From Parapedobacter tibetensis (GTDB lineage Bacteria; Bacteroidota; Bacteroidia; Sphingobacteriales; Sphingobacteriaceae), in the NCBI RefSeq assembly GCF_024704835.1, contig NZ_JAMXBE010000018.1, forward strand, positions 1 through 64,000: a stretch of 64,000 nt of DNA, in the 5' to 3' direction. The position numbers and the translations under genes are program-made. The notes under the pieces are model-generated. The model ran no database searches and had not been told where the DNA came from. It worked only from the letters and a program-made list of their open reading frames with translations. Shown here in pieces: positions 44,517 to 52,345 of the stretch (position 1 is its first letter; every line of letters starts with the position of its first letter).

Positions 44517-45740
44517 TTGGAAGAAAAAGTTAAACAAGCGCTAAGCAAAGATATTTTGACAAGAAAGAGAATAGCTATACTAGGTGCCACAGGGAGCATC
44601 GGCACGCAGGCGTTAGAAGTGGTACGTGCATGCCCCGGTTGGTTCGAGATACAGGTGCTTACGGCCGCTACAAATGCCGAAGCGTTAATTCAGCAGGCAT
44701 TGGAATTTCTTCCGAAGGTGGTAGTCGTTGCTGATGAAAGCAAATATCAAGAAGTGAAGGAGGCCTTATGGGGCACATCTGTGATGGTCATGGCAGGGGC
44801 AGCCGCTCTTGAAGAAGTGGTACAACACGCCGAAGTGGATTTGGTGCTGAGCGCTTTGGTTGGCTCGGCCGGACTACGACCCACCGTGGCCGCCATCAAG
44901 GCCGGAAAAGATATCGCACTTGCCAATAAGGAGACGCTGGTAATGGCTGGTCAATTGGTGATGGACTTGGTGCACAAGCACCAGGTAAGCCTATTGCCCG
45001 TGGATTCCGAACATTCGGCCATCTTCCAATGTTTGGTGGGCGAAGACCGTAATCCCATAGAAAAAATATACCTCACAGCATCGGGAGGGCCATTTAGAGG
45101 AAAAAGCCGAGACTTTTTAAGTACAGTCACCCGCGAACAGGCCCTGCAACACCCCAATTGGGTGATGGGCGCCAAAATCACCATAGACTCGGCTACACTG
45201 ATGAATAAAGGGTTGGAAGTGATTGAGGCAAAATGGCTGTTTGGATTGCAAACCCGACAAATTGACGTGGTGGTCCATCCGCAGTCCATCATCCATTCCA
45301 TGGTACAGTTTGAAGATGGAACCATCAAAGCACAGCTTGGATTGCCTGACATGAAATTTCCCATACAGTATGCGCTAACCTATCCCAAAAGGGTAGAAAA
45401 TAGCTTCAAAAGATTCAATTTCATGGATTTCCCTAAGTTGACTTTTGAGCAGGCGGACACGGACACATTCCATAATCTGGCATTGGCTTACCGTGCCTTG
45501 GAAACGGGAGGAAACGTTCCATGCATCCTCAACGCTGCCAATGAGATGGTCGTGGCAGCATTTTTGAAAGACAAGGTTGGATTCCTGCAGATGAGTGACA
45601 TCATTGAAGAAACCATGGAGGTGGTTCACCGCATTGATACACCGTCTTTGGACGATTATGAAGATACAGATCGGAAAAGCAGGGCGATAGCAGGAGAACT
45701 AATAACAAAAAGTAATAAAACATATCATATCGTAAAATAA
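44517..45740 (+). CDS. dxr: 1-deoxy-D-xylulose-5-phosphate reductoisomerase
   Basis: Commits DXP to the MEP isoprenoid pathway (NADPH-dependent). The 407 residues show the Rossmann motif RIAILGATGSIGTQALEVV, ALANKETLVMAG, PVDSEHSAIFQCL, LTASGGPFRGKSRDF and AKITIDSATLMNKGLEVIEAKWLF. No ATG lies in frame before the Rossmann motif: the frame opens with TTG at 44517, and a second TTG near 44556 just before ACAAGAAAG would give a start typical of the family. Followed by rseP after 5 bases. Confidence 0.95.
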   Translation: MEEKVKQALSKDILTRKRIAILGATGSIGTQALEVVRACPGWFEIQVLTAATNAEALIQQALEFLPKVVVVADESKYQEVKEALWGTSVMVMAGAAALEEVVQHAEVDLVLSALVGSAGLRPTVAAIKAGKDIALANKETLVMAGQLVMDLVHKHQVSLLPVDSEHSAIFQCLVGEDRNPIEKIYLTASGGPFRGKSRDFLSTVTREQALQHPNWVMGAKITIDSATLMNKGLEVIEAKWLFGLQTRQIDVVVHPQSIIHSMVQFEDGTIKAQLGLPDMKFPIQYALTYPKRVENSFKRFNFMDFPKLTFEQADTDTFHNLALAYRALETGGNVPCILNAANEMVVAAFLKDKVGFLQMSDIIEETMEVVHRIDTPSLDDYEDTDRKSRAIAGELITKSNKTYHIVK

Positions 45741-45745
45741 ATTAG

Positions 45746-47077
45746 ATGGGTGTATTGATAATGATTGGACAAGTAGTGTTAGGCTTGTCCATATTGATTG
45801 TGGTGCATGAGTTCGGTCATTTTCTGGCGGCTCGTGCATTTGGGATTAAGGTTGAGAAATTCTATTTGTTCTTTGACGCATGGGGCGTCAAACTATTCAA
45901 ATTCAATTATAAAGGTTGCGAGTATGGCATAGGCTGGTTGCCACTGGGTGGATATGTGAAGATAGCCGGCATGATAGATGAATCCATGGATACCGAGCAG
46001 CTGAAGGGCGAACCACAACCCTGGGAGTTCCGGTCGAAACCCGCATGGCAGCGCCTCATCGTGATGATGGGCGGGATTATCGTCAACGTCATCGTTGGGA
46101 TATTTATCTTTTGGATGCTTACGTTTAAGTATGGTGAAACATATGTCAATAATGAGCGCTTGGTCAATGGCGTGGCTCCAGGAATCATAGGCCAACAGAT
46201 TGGCATACAGGCAGGCGACCGGATTACGGAGATCGATGGACAGAAAGTTGTTCGGTTTAACGACATCATGAGCTCAAAAGTGCTTATGGGCAATACCACC
46301 CTAACGGTTGAACGCGGTGGGGAAACCGTTAAGATTGATGTTCCAGGAGATATCCTCAATTCGGTGGCTGACCACGACCGGAATGAATTGGTGACCGTTC
46401 GGGAACGTACCATGTCTATTTATCAAGTGATTAAAGGGAGCATTGCAGAAAAAGTAGGACTTAAGTCCGGAGACAGCATCCTACGCATTAACGATGCACC
46501 TACACCGCTTTTTTGGGATGAGGTACGTGAAATGGTTAGTGTCAATGCCGGTAAAACGATTTCACTGCTGCTGCTACGTGATGGCGATAGCGTAGCTGTT
46601 CAGGCCATAGTGCCTGATAACGGTGCATTGGGTTTTTCCGCTAAAAGAGATAACGCGATTCCCTTTGAAACGCAATATTATGGCTTTTTCGAAGCGTTAC
46701 CCATAGGAGCTTCCAAGGCATGGGGCTCATTGATAGACAACGCAAAGGGCTTAGGCAAGATCGCCAAGGGTGAGTTACGTGCCGATAAGGCAATTTCAGG
46801 CCCGGTGCGCATTGCCACCATGTTTGGTTCGGAAGTAGATTGGATTAGATTTTGGACATTGGTGGGGCTATTATCCATGGCATTAGCATTGATGAATTTC
46901 CTGCCCATACCAGCCTTGGATGGGGGACATGTGGTGTTTCTGCTGGTCGAAATGGTCCAAGGCAAGCCCTTGAGTGATAAGTTCCTCGAAAAAGCCCAAG
47001 TCGCAGGCTTCTTCATTCTATTGGCGCTGATGGTGTTTGTCTTTGGTAATGATATTATCAAGATTGTGAATAAGTAG
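45746..47077 (+). CDS. rseP: Site-2 metalloprotease RseP
   Basis: Intramembrane zinc protease that cleaves anti-sigma factors and remnant signal peptides. 443 residues. The zinc motif HEFGH lies in VVHEFGHFLAARAFG (about residue 20). Two PDZ domains follow (GIQAGDRITEIDGQKVVRF and VGLKSGDSILRINDAPTPLF). The C-terminal LMNFLPIPALDGGHVVFLL carries the third ligand (Asp). Cotranscribed with dxr, as in many bacteria. Relevant here because the window encodes at least two anti-sigma proteins (4920-6257 and the FecR at the right end). Confidence 0.96.
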   Translation: MGVLIMIGQVVLGLSILIVVHEFGHFLAARAFGIKVEKFYLFFDAWGVKLFKFNYKGCEYGIGWLPLGGYVKIAGMIDESMDTEQLKGEPQPWEFRSKPAWQRLIVMMGGIIVNVIVGIFIFWMLTFKYGETYVNNERLVNGVAPGIIGQQIGIQAGDRITEIDGQKVVRFNDIMSSKVLMGNTTLTVERGGETVKIDVPGDILNSVADHDRNELVTVRERTMSIYQVIKGSIAEKVGLKSGDSILRINDAPTPLFWDEVREMVSVNAGKTISLLLLRDGDSVAVQAIVPDNGALGFSAKRDNAIPFETQYYGFFEALPIGASKAWGSLIDNAKGLGKIAKGELRADKAISGPVRIATMFGSEVDWIRFWTLVGLLSMALALMNFLPIPALDGGHVVFLLVEMVQGKPLSDKFLEKAQVAGFFILLALMVFVFGNDIIKIVNK

Positions 47078-47210
47078 CTTTTAGTTATGAAATTGCTCAT
47101 TCGACCATGCGCAGATACGCGAATAAACGAAACCCGACGTAGGAGGGTTCATTGATGCCTTTAAAAGCAAGCAGGAAATCAATAATAAGCAAACCAACAA
47201 ATAAACAAAA

Positions 47211-47660
47211 ATGGAAAGACGCAAGTTCATCAAACAGACAGGAGCAGCAGTTGCGTTAGCCGGTACTGGTGCCGGATTGCTAGCAGCATGTGCTTCGCCC
47301 TCAACAAATCAAGAAACGGAAGAAACTATGGAAAACGAAGAAGTAATTGCACATTACGTGCTTTTTTGGCTCAATGACGACCTCTCCGAAGACGAGATCA
47401 ATAATTTTGTAGGCTTTTTTGAGGTGTTGAAAACAATCCCGACAATCAAATCATTGCATTATGGACGGGCAGCCAATACCCATCAGCGAGACGTGGTAGA
47501 CAATAGCTTTACCTACAATCTTCTGGTGTTTTTCGATACCATGGATGACCTGAATGTATACGAAACACATCCGATACACGTTGAAGCCATCGAAAAATAT
47601 TCAAAATATTGGCGAAAGGTAGCCGTACATGACTCCATGTTGAAGCAGGCCGTGAAATGA
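47211..47660 (+). CDS. Dabb-domain (stress-responsive A/B barrel) lipoprotein
   Basis: 149 residues. The start MERRKFIKQTGAAVALAG carries a twin-arginine-like motif and the signal ends GLLAAC with a lipobox Cys about residue 27. The rest is a single Dabb ferredoxin-like barrel: EVIAHYVLFWLNDDLSEDEI, FFEVLKTIPTIKSLHYGRAA, YNLLVFFDTMDDLNVYETHP and HVEAIEKYSKYW. Function of these exported single-domain proteins is unknown. Standalone. Confidence 0.85.
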   Translation: MERRKFIKQTGAAVALAGTGAGLLAACASPSTNQETEETMENEEVIAHYVLFWLNDDLSEDEINNFVGFFEVLKTIPTIKSLHYGRAANTHQRDVVDNSFTYNLLVFFDTMDDLNVYETHPIHVEAIEKYSKYWRKVAVHDSMLKQAVK

Positions 47661-47716
47661 AGAGCATTGAGCGCAGATAGCTGAATGCCGACGGCTGGAA
47701 GCAGATAACCGATAAC
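47661..47716. repeat. Drifting GATAGCTGA/GACGGCTG intergenic repeat
   Basis: AGCGCAGATAGCTGAATGCCGACGGCTGG followed by AAGCAGATAACCGATAAC. Related text occurs at about 16218-16262, 22983-23030, 32206-32226 and 52353-52378. It fits a family of degenerate palindromic spacer repeats. Confidence 0.5.
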
Positions 47717-47911
47717 ATGGACGGAAAACAACGTAAAGACATCTATCCGGGTCTGGGGGTGGCCATCATCCTCAAGAAGGACCAACGTACCGGAAAGCAG
47801 ACGGAGGGCGTGGTGAAGGATATCCTTACCTCGGCACCTTATCATTCCCGCGGCATCAAAGTCCGGCTGGAAGATGGACAAATAGGTCGTGTGACGGAGA
47901 TATTGAGATAA
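47717..47911 (+). CDS. ywbE: YwbE family protein
   Basis: 64 residues: MDGKQRKDIYPGLGVAIILK then KDQRTGKQTEGVVKDILT and the strongly conserved HSRGIKVRLEDGQIGRVTEI. This is the whole YwbE family fold, a small basic beta protein found in Firmicutes and Bacteroidota with no settled function. Ended by a hairpin at 47922-47940. Confidence 0.9.
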   Translation: MDGKQRKDIYPGLGVAIILKKDQRTGKQTEGVVKDILTSAPYHSRGIKVRLEDGQIGRVTEILR

Positions 47912-47921
47912 ATAAAAATCC

Positions 47922-47946
47922 CATAGGTTTATCACCTATGAGGTTT
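47922..47946. terminator. Bidirectional terminator after ywbE
   Basis: CATAGGT, 5-nt loop, ACCTATG then AGGTTTT; AAAATC precedes it. Lies between the converging ywbE and the T9SS remnant. Confidence 0.65.
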
Positions 47947-47954
47947 TAGGAAGG

Positions 47955-48641
47955 TCAATTGTTTGTATTCCTGATAAGGGTTATAAAGCCTTTGAACGTC
48001 TGCCAACGCCCCGTATGTGGCTTAAGCTCCAATATGTAATAGTAGGTGCCTTCAGCTAAGCTGCTGCCGTTCCAGTCGTTTTGATAACGGTTGGACTTAA
48101 AGACCTCATTGCCCCATCGGTTGAAGATGGATATGCGGTTTTCCGCGAAAAACTCCAATCCACGGATTTCAAAGTAATCATTTAACCCATCACCGTTTGG
48201 CGTGAAGACATTCGGGATACTCAGGGAGATGATCCCGACCAATGCCGTAGCTTCGTTATTTTGTAGATTGTTGTCTTCTTCCGTGCTGACGACAGTAGCC
48301 AGGTGAGCGGTACTGCCCGCGTTATCGGCGGTGACCGAGATGGTCAGTGTTTCGGACTGCCCGGCGTTCAAATCTCCTGGGTGCCATAAGATTTCACGAC
48401 TGTCACTCAGGTATTCAAAGGTGCCTGCGTAATTTCCCAGTATTTGCTTGTAAGATACCTGCTCCGGCAGTATTGCTCTGACCAGTACCCCGGTGGCAGG
48501 CCCCACACCATGGTTCGTAATCATCAATTGGTAAGAGAAATCGTTTCCAAGTAACACCATGGGCTGGGCTGGGGTGTTGCGGATCTGCATGTCTACCATG
48601 ATGGGTTCCCCATCCGGATCTACGATGACTTGTACGATACT
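47955..48641 (-). pseudogene. Beheaded T9SS-secreted protein (DUF11 repeat plus gliding-motility C-terminal signal)
   Basis: The frame opens directly after a TAA at 48644-48642 and reads VQVIVDPDGEPIMVDMQIRN, an inner part of a surface protein with no signal peptide. A DUF11-type beta domain (FSYQLMITNHGVGPATGV, DLNAGQSETLTISVTADN) leads into SIPNVFTPNGDGLNDYFEIR, then ISIFNRWGNEVFKSNRYQND. It ends in LAEGTYYYILELKPHTG, the classic type B gliding-motility/T9SS C-terminal domain. A protein without an N-terminal signal cannot be exported by this route, so it is a 3' fragment of a large adhesin-like gene. The internal ATG at 48599 could still be read but would be cytoplasmic. Confidence 0.8.
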
Positions 48642-48766
48642 TTATCCAATTTGTCTATCAGATGCTGACAGCATTCGTCCTAAGACATGGTCGCCCACGC
48701 TATGCGATAATTGGTGTAAAAACTCAATAAAATAACTAGCTAAGATTTATTAAAATTCACTATTCT
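48642..48766. other. Intergenic sequence without recognisable gene
   Basis: Between the beheaded gene and the phased repeats. Only a short ATGCTGACAGCAT hairpin (about 48662-48674) stands out. Composition turns sharply AT-rich near 48715. Confidence 0.5.
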
Positions 48767-48835
48767 ATCGTCTTTTCATCGTCTTTTTATCGTAAATTAA
48801 TCGTCTTTATTACGATAAAAAAACGATTAATTTAC
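48767..48835. repeat. Helically phased 11-bp ATCGTCTTTTT repeats with inverted copies
   Basis: ATCG occurs at 48767, 48778, 48789 and 48800, exactly 11 bp apart, heading the units ATCGTCTTTTC, ATCGTCTTTTT, ATCGTAAATTA, ATCGTCTTTAT. Two inverted units TACGATAAAAA and AACGATTAATT have CGAT at 48813 and 48824, again 11 bp apart. GTAAATTAATCGT (48792-48804) and ACGATTAATTTAC (48823-48835) form a 13-bp perfect inverted repeat. The array ends about 100 bases before the first DUF6266 gene. One-turn phasing suggests a cooperative protein-binding array (operator or iteron type). Confidence 0.75.
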
Positions 48836-48922
48836 CTTATATAGATGATAAATTATAAATTTAATACTGATATTAGCTTATTATTTTAGTCAGTTTATTT
48901 AAGAAATTGTCAGGATTTGGCT

Positions 48923-48930
48923 ATACTTGC
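48923..48930 (+). promoter_or_regulatory. Possible -7 element before the DUF6266 pair
   Basis: TATACTTG differs from TAnnTTTG by one base and lies 2 bases before the ATG at 48933. If used, the transcript would start inside or at the first codons, so another start upstream is as likely. Confidence 0.3.
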
Positions 48931-48932
48931 AT

Positions 48933-49586
48933 ATGGGAACGATCAAAGAAGGTATCAATGGCCCGTTCAGGGGAAAGGCCGGAAGCGTAATTGGGAGCAG
49001 TTGGCGGAAGATCAACTACATCAAGGGACTGCCCCGTTTCAAGAAGAAGCGAGTCCCCTCCACCGGACAGGCGTTGCAACGGGAGAAATTCGCGTTGCTG
49101 AACCATTTCCTCTACCCGCTGTCGGGCATCCTGGAGACAGGTTTCAAGCAGTTCACGGGTGCCGCCACCGGCCGGAACGCGGCTTTCCGATACAATTACG
49201 ACCATGCTTTCCTCGTCGAAGACGGTGAAGTCAAGTTGGATTACCCGGCTTTGCAGCTCAGCCACGGATCGCTGTTCACGGCGGGCGACGAAAAGGCCGA
49301 GGTGGATGGTGATATCCTGTATGTTTCCTGGAACCCCGATACCTACGGCATGGGCGGGATGATGGATGACACGGCTTGCATTGTCGTGTACGATGAAACC
49401 CTCGAAGTGCTGCTCAGGAACGATATGACGGCAATCCGCCATGACGGGGGCGATCAGGTACGTATTATCAAAGATACAGATGCCCACAGTAGCGATTTGC
49501 ATGTCTGGCTTTTCTTTGCCGATAAGCTGGGTAGGCATGTTTCAAAGACGGTGTACATCCCGGTTGAACATAAACTTAACCCTTAG
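48933..49586 (+). CDS. DUF6266 family protein, first copy
   Basis: 217 residues. The start MGTIKEGINGPFRGKAGSVI then GSSWRKINYIKGLP is the hallmark of DUF6266, a Bacteroidota family of about 200 residues with no known function. The rest is beta-rich (LDYPALQLSHGSLF, DILYVSWNPDTYG, CIVVYDETLEVLLRND). It ends with LHVWLFFADKLGRHVSKTVY. No signal peptide. GC-rich compared with the AT-rich upstream gap. A paralogue follows after 8 bases, so the pair is one transcript. Context (beheaded T9SS gene, phased repeats, toxin module) is accessory. Confidence 0.8.
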   Translation: MGTIKEGINGPFRGKAGSVIGSSWRKINYIKGLPRFKKKRVPSTGQALQREKFALLNHFLYPLSGILETGFKQFTGAATGRNAAFRYNYDHAFLVEDGEVKLDYPALQLSHGSLFTAGDEKAEVDGDILYVSWNPDTYGMGGMMDDTACIVVYDETLEVLLRNDMTAIRHDGGDQVRIIKDTDAHSSDLHVWLFFADKLGRHVSKTVYIPVEHKLNP

Positions 49587-49594
49587 GAGTGGCC

Positions 49595-50161
49595 ATGGAA
49601 TTTTTCTACGACAGGAGCAAACCCAAGAAGAAAGAGCAATCGTACGGCAAACTGGCCGTGCAGCAACGCATGCGTTTGGCCATGGCCTTTCTCAACCCGC
49701 TGAGGCAGGTCATTGCGGAAAGCTGGATGAACCAAGGCAACGGCAGTAAAAGCAAAGCGTTCGGCCAGGCGCTCAAAAAGCTGATGCAGGATGCCGTCGA
49801 GGGGCATTACCCCGACCAGCGGATCCTTCCCGAGCGGGTGGCGGTAAGCACCGGTATACTGCCCGGCCTCCAAGTCGGAGATGTGGTGCTCGGGTCGGCC
49901 GAACTAGAGGTTTATTTCTCAAGTGAACCGAATCCCATGGCCAGCCCGAGCGACCAGGTGGTGCTGGTGGTGTATAGCCCCGAAGAAGGCATCGCCGGAC
50001 GGAATACGCATGCCTGCATCCGGAGCGAAGGATACATCAGAGTCGACCTGCCCCCGCAGCTCCGCTCGGTGGCTTTCCACGTGTACATCTTCGTGCATAA
50101 CGCTAGGAAAAAACAATACAGCCGGAGTGTTTATGTGGGGGTATTGGGGCCTCAGGAATGA
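49595..50161 (+). CDS. DUF6266-like protein, second copy
   Basis: 188 residues from ATG 49595; the AGGAG at 49585-49589 is one of the few clear Shine-Dalgarno sequences in the window. It lacks the GKAGSVIGSSWR head of its neighbour but shares the body plan: LAVQQRMRLAMAFLNPLRQV, LEVYFSSEPNPMASPSDQ, VVLVVYSPEEGIAGRNT, ending FHVYIFVHNARKKQYSRSVY, parallel to LHVWLFFADKLGRHVSKTVY in the first copy. No signal peptide or membrane segment. Unknown function. Confidence 0.7.
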   Translation: MEFFYDRSKPKKKEQSYGKLAVQQRMRLAMAFLNPLRQVIAESWMNQGNGSKSKAFGQALKKLMQDAVEGHYPDQRILPERVAVSTGILPGLQVGDVVLGSAELEVYFSSEPNPMASPSDQVVLVVYSPEEGIAGRNTHACIRSEGYIRVDLPPQLRSVAFHVYIFVHNARKKQYSRSVYVGVLGPQE

Positions 50162-50271
50162 ACGGAAGTCCGAAGACGCTATCGACAGTGCCACCATACT
50201 AGTGCTATTGTATGCTTAGACAAGAAACGAGGAATAATTAAGAAACAAGTTTTTCGATGAAAGCGTGCCTG

Positions 50272-50529
50272 TTAATAATGCCCTTTCAATGAATATACGA
50301 CAAGCTGTCCAGATTCAACTTTATACACATAACGGTCGACTTGGTTGATTCTTCTAGACCATTTGCCGCTTAGATCGTGTTTTAAAGGTTCGGGTTTGCC
50401 AATTACCTTGTAAGGTGATTCGAGAATGGCTTCGGTCAATTGCGATATTTTTTTAAGTGTAGATTTGTTACCTGTTTTCTGCCAATACGTTAAATCATCA
50501 ATGGCCTCTGGGAGAAAAGTTACTTCCAC
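50272..50529 (-). CDS. YoeB/Txe-family toxin
   Basis: 85-residue mRNA interferase of the RelE superfamily: EVTFLPEAIDDLTYWQKTGN, KISQLTEAILESPYKVIGKP, EPLKHDLSGKWSRRINQVDR and LVVYSLKGHY. The C-terminal GHY with the catalytic His/Tyr pair is intact. The gene overlaps its antitoxin partner by 10 bases, downstream, in the antitoxin-first order. Confidence 0.9.
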   Translation of the reverse strand: MEVTFLPEAIDDLTYWQKTGNKSTLKKISQLTEAILESPYKVIGKPEPLKHDLSGKWSRRINQVDRYVYKVESGQLVVYSLKGHY

Positions 50530-50729
50530 AACGCTTCTAATTCTGCAATGGTCATCTTTGTACCTTCGCCTCTCTCCAAGGCTTCATCTCCCCGCTTGAT
50601 TTTTGCCACAAAGGCTTCATCGTATGGAGATTCATCAGCTTTTCTGAAATTAACACCCAAAGCCTTCAGTACTGCCTTAATGGCGGCTAATTGCTTCTTA
50701 TTATGTGGCTCTACGATCAGCGTTTCCAT
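50520..50729 (-). CDS. DUF2683-type antitoxin of the YoeB module
   Basis: 69 residues from ATG 50729 (METLIVEPHNKKQLAAIKAV), ending DEALERGEGTKMTIAELEAL. This is the Bacteroidota DUF2683-like antitoxin that accompanies YoeB/RelE toxins. A longer open frame upstream is unlikely to be translated because TACATTTG (-7 element, 50743-50736 on the minus strand) sits 5-6 bases before the ATG. That puts the transcript start at or next to the start codon. Confidence 0.82.
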   Translation of the reverse strand: METLIVEPHNKKQLAAIKAVLKALGVNFRKADESPYDEAFVAKIKRGDEALERGEGTKMTIAELEALWK

Positions 50730-51030
50730 AATTACAAATGTACAAATATTTACTGTAATCTTCCGTAAATTCGTGGTCATCTTCACAAAAAAATCACACG
50801 CTTTCCGTCCACTTTCGATTTTCAGGTTACTTACTCGTAAGTATCGGGGCAACCCCATCAAATTGGAAACGCTATTTTTTTTCAAAAATCACATCAACAC
50901 ACCGGATGTACCTTTCTATGGCAGATATGTAGGATCCGTCTTCAATGGCCTTTTGAAATATCGTTAGTATATCCTAATCTTTGCGGTTGCGGTAAGCACA
51001 AAAAAATTTCCTAGTTATTCCATAAATCCT
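50730..51030. other. Gap between the toxin module and the carA leader
   Basis: About 300 bases. It holds the antitoxin promoter (TACATTTG at 50743-50736, minus strand). A short open frame (about 50880-50967) shows no family I know. No tRNA or strong hairpin. Confidence 0.5.
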
Positions 51031-51038
51031 TACCTTTG
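51031..51038 (+). promoter_or_regulatory. -7 element of the carA leader transcript
   Basis: TACCTTTG fits TAnnTTTG; TTTC about 20 nt upstream is a weak -33. Predicted start near 51044. Confidence 0.5.
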
Positions 51039-51043
51039 TCCCT

Positions 51044-51152
51044 CGTGAAAATTGAAGTAGCATACTTCAGGACGAAATACCCCAAACCCAGAAATCTTTC
51101 AGGTGGGTTTTGCTTTTTTAATACGTTTTTGGGCCCGATAAGGGCTTTTTTT
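51044..51152 (+). ncRNA. carA leader with tandem hairpins (attenuator or small RNA)
   Basis: The predicted transcript of about 108 nt contains GAAGTA/TACTTC (51054-51068, 3-nt loop), AAACCCA/TGGGTTT (51084-51110, 13-nt loop) followed by TGCTTTTTT, and GCCC/GGGC (51133-51145, 5-nt loop) followed by seven T. Two successive terminator-like stems in front of carA suggest premature termination control, or an independent small RNA. carA starts about 95 bases later. No known riboswitch class was recognised. Confidence 0.5.
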
Positions 51153-51247
51153 ATGGATAAGGGTGTAAGACAAGGCTCCGGTATGGATGAGCACCCTACT
51201 TTATGTACGATTACAAATACAAACCATCAATAGATAGATTACAACGA

Positions 51248-52345
51248 ATGACCAACTACAGCAAACTGCCGGCGATTTTACTACTGGAAGACGGCACCGT
51301 CTACCATGGCAAGGCTGCCGGGAAAATCGGCACCACCACAGGCGAGATTTGTTTCAATACCGGCACCACCGGTTATCAGGAGATCTTTACGGATCCTTCC
51401 TACTATGGCCAAATCATGGTGACCACCAATGCCCATATCGGCAATTACGGAATCACGGTGAACGAATCCGAATCGGAGCGGATACAGATCGCTGGTTTGG
51501 TCTGCAAGAACTACAGCGTAATCTACAGCCGGAAGATGGCCGACTCATCCATCCAAAAATATTTCGAGGATGGCAACCTGGTGGGTATCTCGGATATCGA
51601 CACCCGCTCATTGGTGCGTCATATCCGCAACAAGGGTGCGATGAACGCCATTATATCGTCCGAAACCTCGGATGTGGAAGAACTCATGCAACAGTTAGTC
51701 AAAGTCCCCTCCATGGCTGGCTTGGAGCTTTCATCAGCAGTGACCACAGAACAACCATATTATTATGGTAATGAAGACGCTTCACATCGCGTAGCCGTGC
51801 TGGATTTGGGTATCAAAAAGAATATCCTCCGCAATTTCGATACGCGTAAGGTGTATGCCAAGATATTCCCTGCTAAGACCACTTTTGCTGAAATGGAGGC
51901 TTGGGCGCCCCAGGGTTATTTCATTTCCAATGGCCCCGGCGACCCCGCAGCCATGGATTATGCCGTGCAGACAGTAAAGGATATCCTCGCTTCCGATAGA
52001 CCGTTGTTTGGGATTTGCTTAGGGCATCAATTATTGGCCTTGGCCAATGATATACGTACCAAGAAGATGTTCAATGGACACCGGGGAATCAATCATCCCG
52101 TGAAGAATGTGATCATTGACAGGTGTGAAATCACAAGCCAAAACCATGGATTCGGCGTGGTGGCCGAAGACATCAAAAACTCAGACAAGGTGGAGATCAC
52201 GCATGTGAACCTCAACGATAAATCCATCGAGGGCATACGGGTAAAGGGCAAGAGGGCCTTCTCGGTGCAATACCATCCCGAGTCGTCACCCGGCCCGCAT
52301 GATTCGCGCTACCTGTTTGACGATTTCTTGACCATGTTGGCGTAG
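51248..52345 (+). CDS. carA: Carbamoyl-phosphate synthase small (glutaminase) subunit
   Basis: Supplies ammonia from glutamine to CarB for carbamoyl phosphate (pyrimidine and arginine synthesis). From ATG 51248 (MTNYSKLPAILLLEDGTVYH) it has 365 residues; an ATG at 51203 would add a 15-residue tail not seen in the family. The N-terminal CPSase domain ends near residue 170. The class I amidotransferase has PLFGICLGHQLLALANDI with the catalytic Cys, QNHGFGVVAED and QYHPESSPGPHDS with the catalytic His. carB is not next to it; eno follows after 149 bases. Confidence 0.96.
   Translation: MTNYSKLPAILLLEDGTVYHGKAAGKIGTTTGEICFNTGTTGYQEIFTDPSYYGQIMVTTNAHIGNYGITVNESESERIQIAGLVCKNYSVIYSRKMADSSIQKYFEDGNLVGISDIDTRSLVRHIRNKGAMNAIISSETSDVEELMQQLVKVPSMAGLELSSAVTTEQPYYYGNEDASHRVAVLDLGIKKNILRNFDTRKVYAKIFPAKTTFAEMEAWAPQGYFISNGPGDPAAMDYAVQTVKDILASDRPLFGICLGHQLLALANDIRTKKMFNGHRGINHPVKNVIIDRCEITSQNHGFGVVAEDIKNSDKVEITHVNLNDKSIEGIRVKGKRAFSVQYHPESSPGPHDSRYLFDDFLTMLA

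Noticed and set aside
49159-49362. Alternative frame inside the first DUF6266 gene
   Set aside because: Inside a supported gene with no motif of its own.
50731-50885. Longer antitoxin with 52 extra residues
   Set aside because: The extension precedes the -7 element TACATTTG and lacks similarity to the DUF2683 fold.
51045-51233. Open frame of about 63 codons across the carA leader as a leader peptide
   Set aside because: It runs straight through two terminator-like stems and has no run of regulatory codons; more likely chance.
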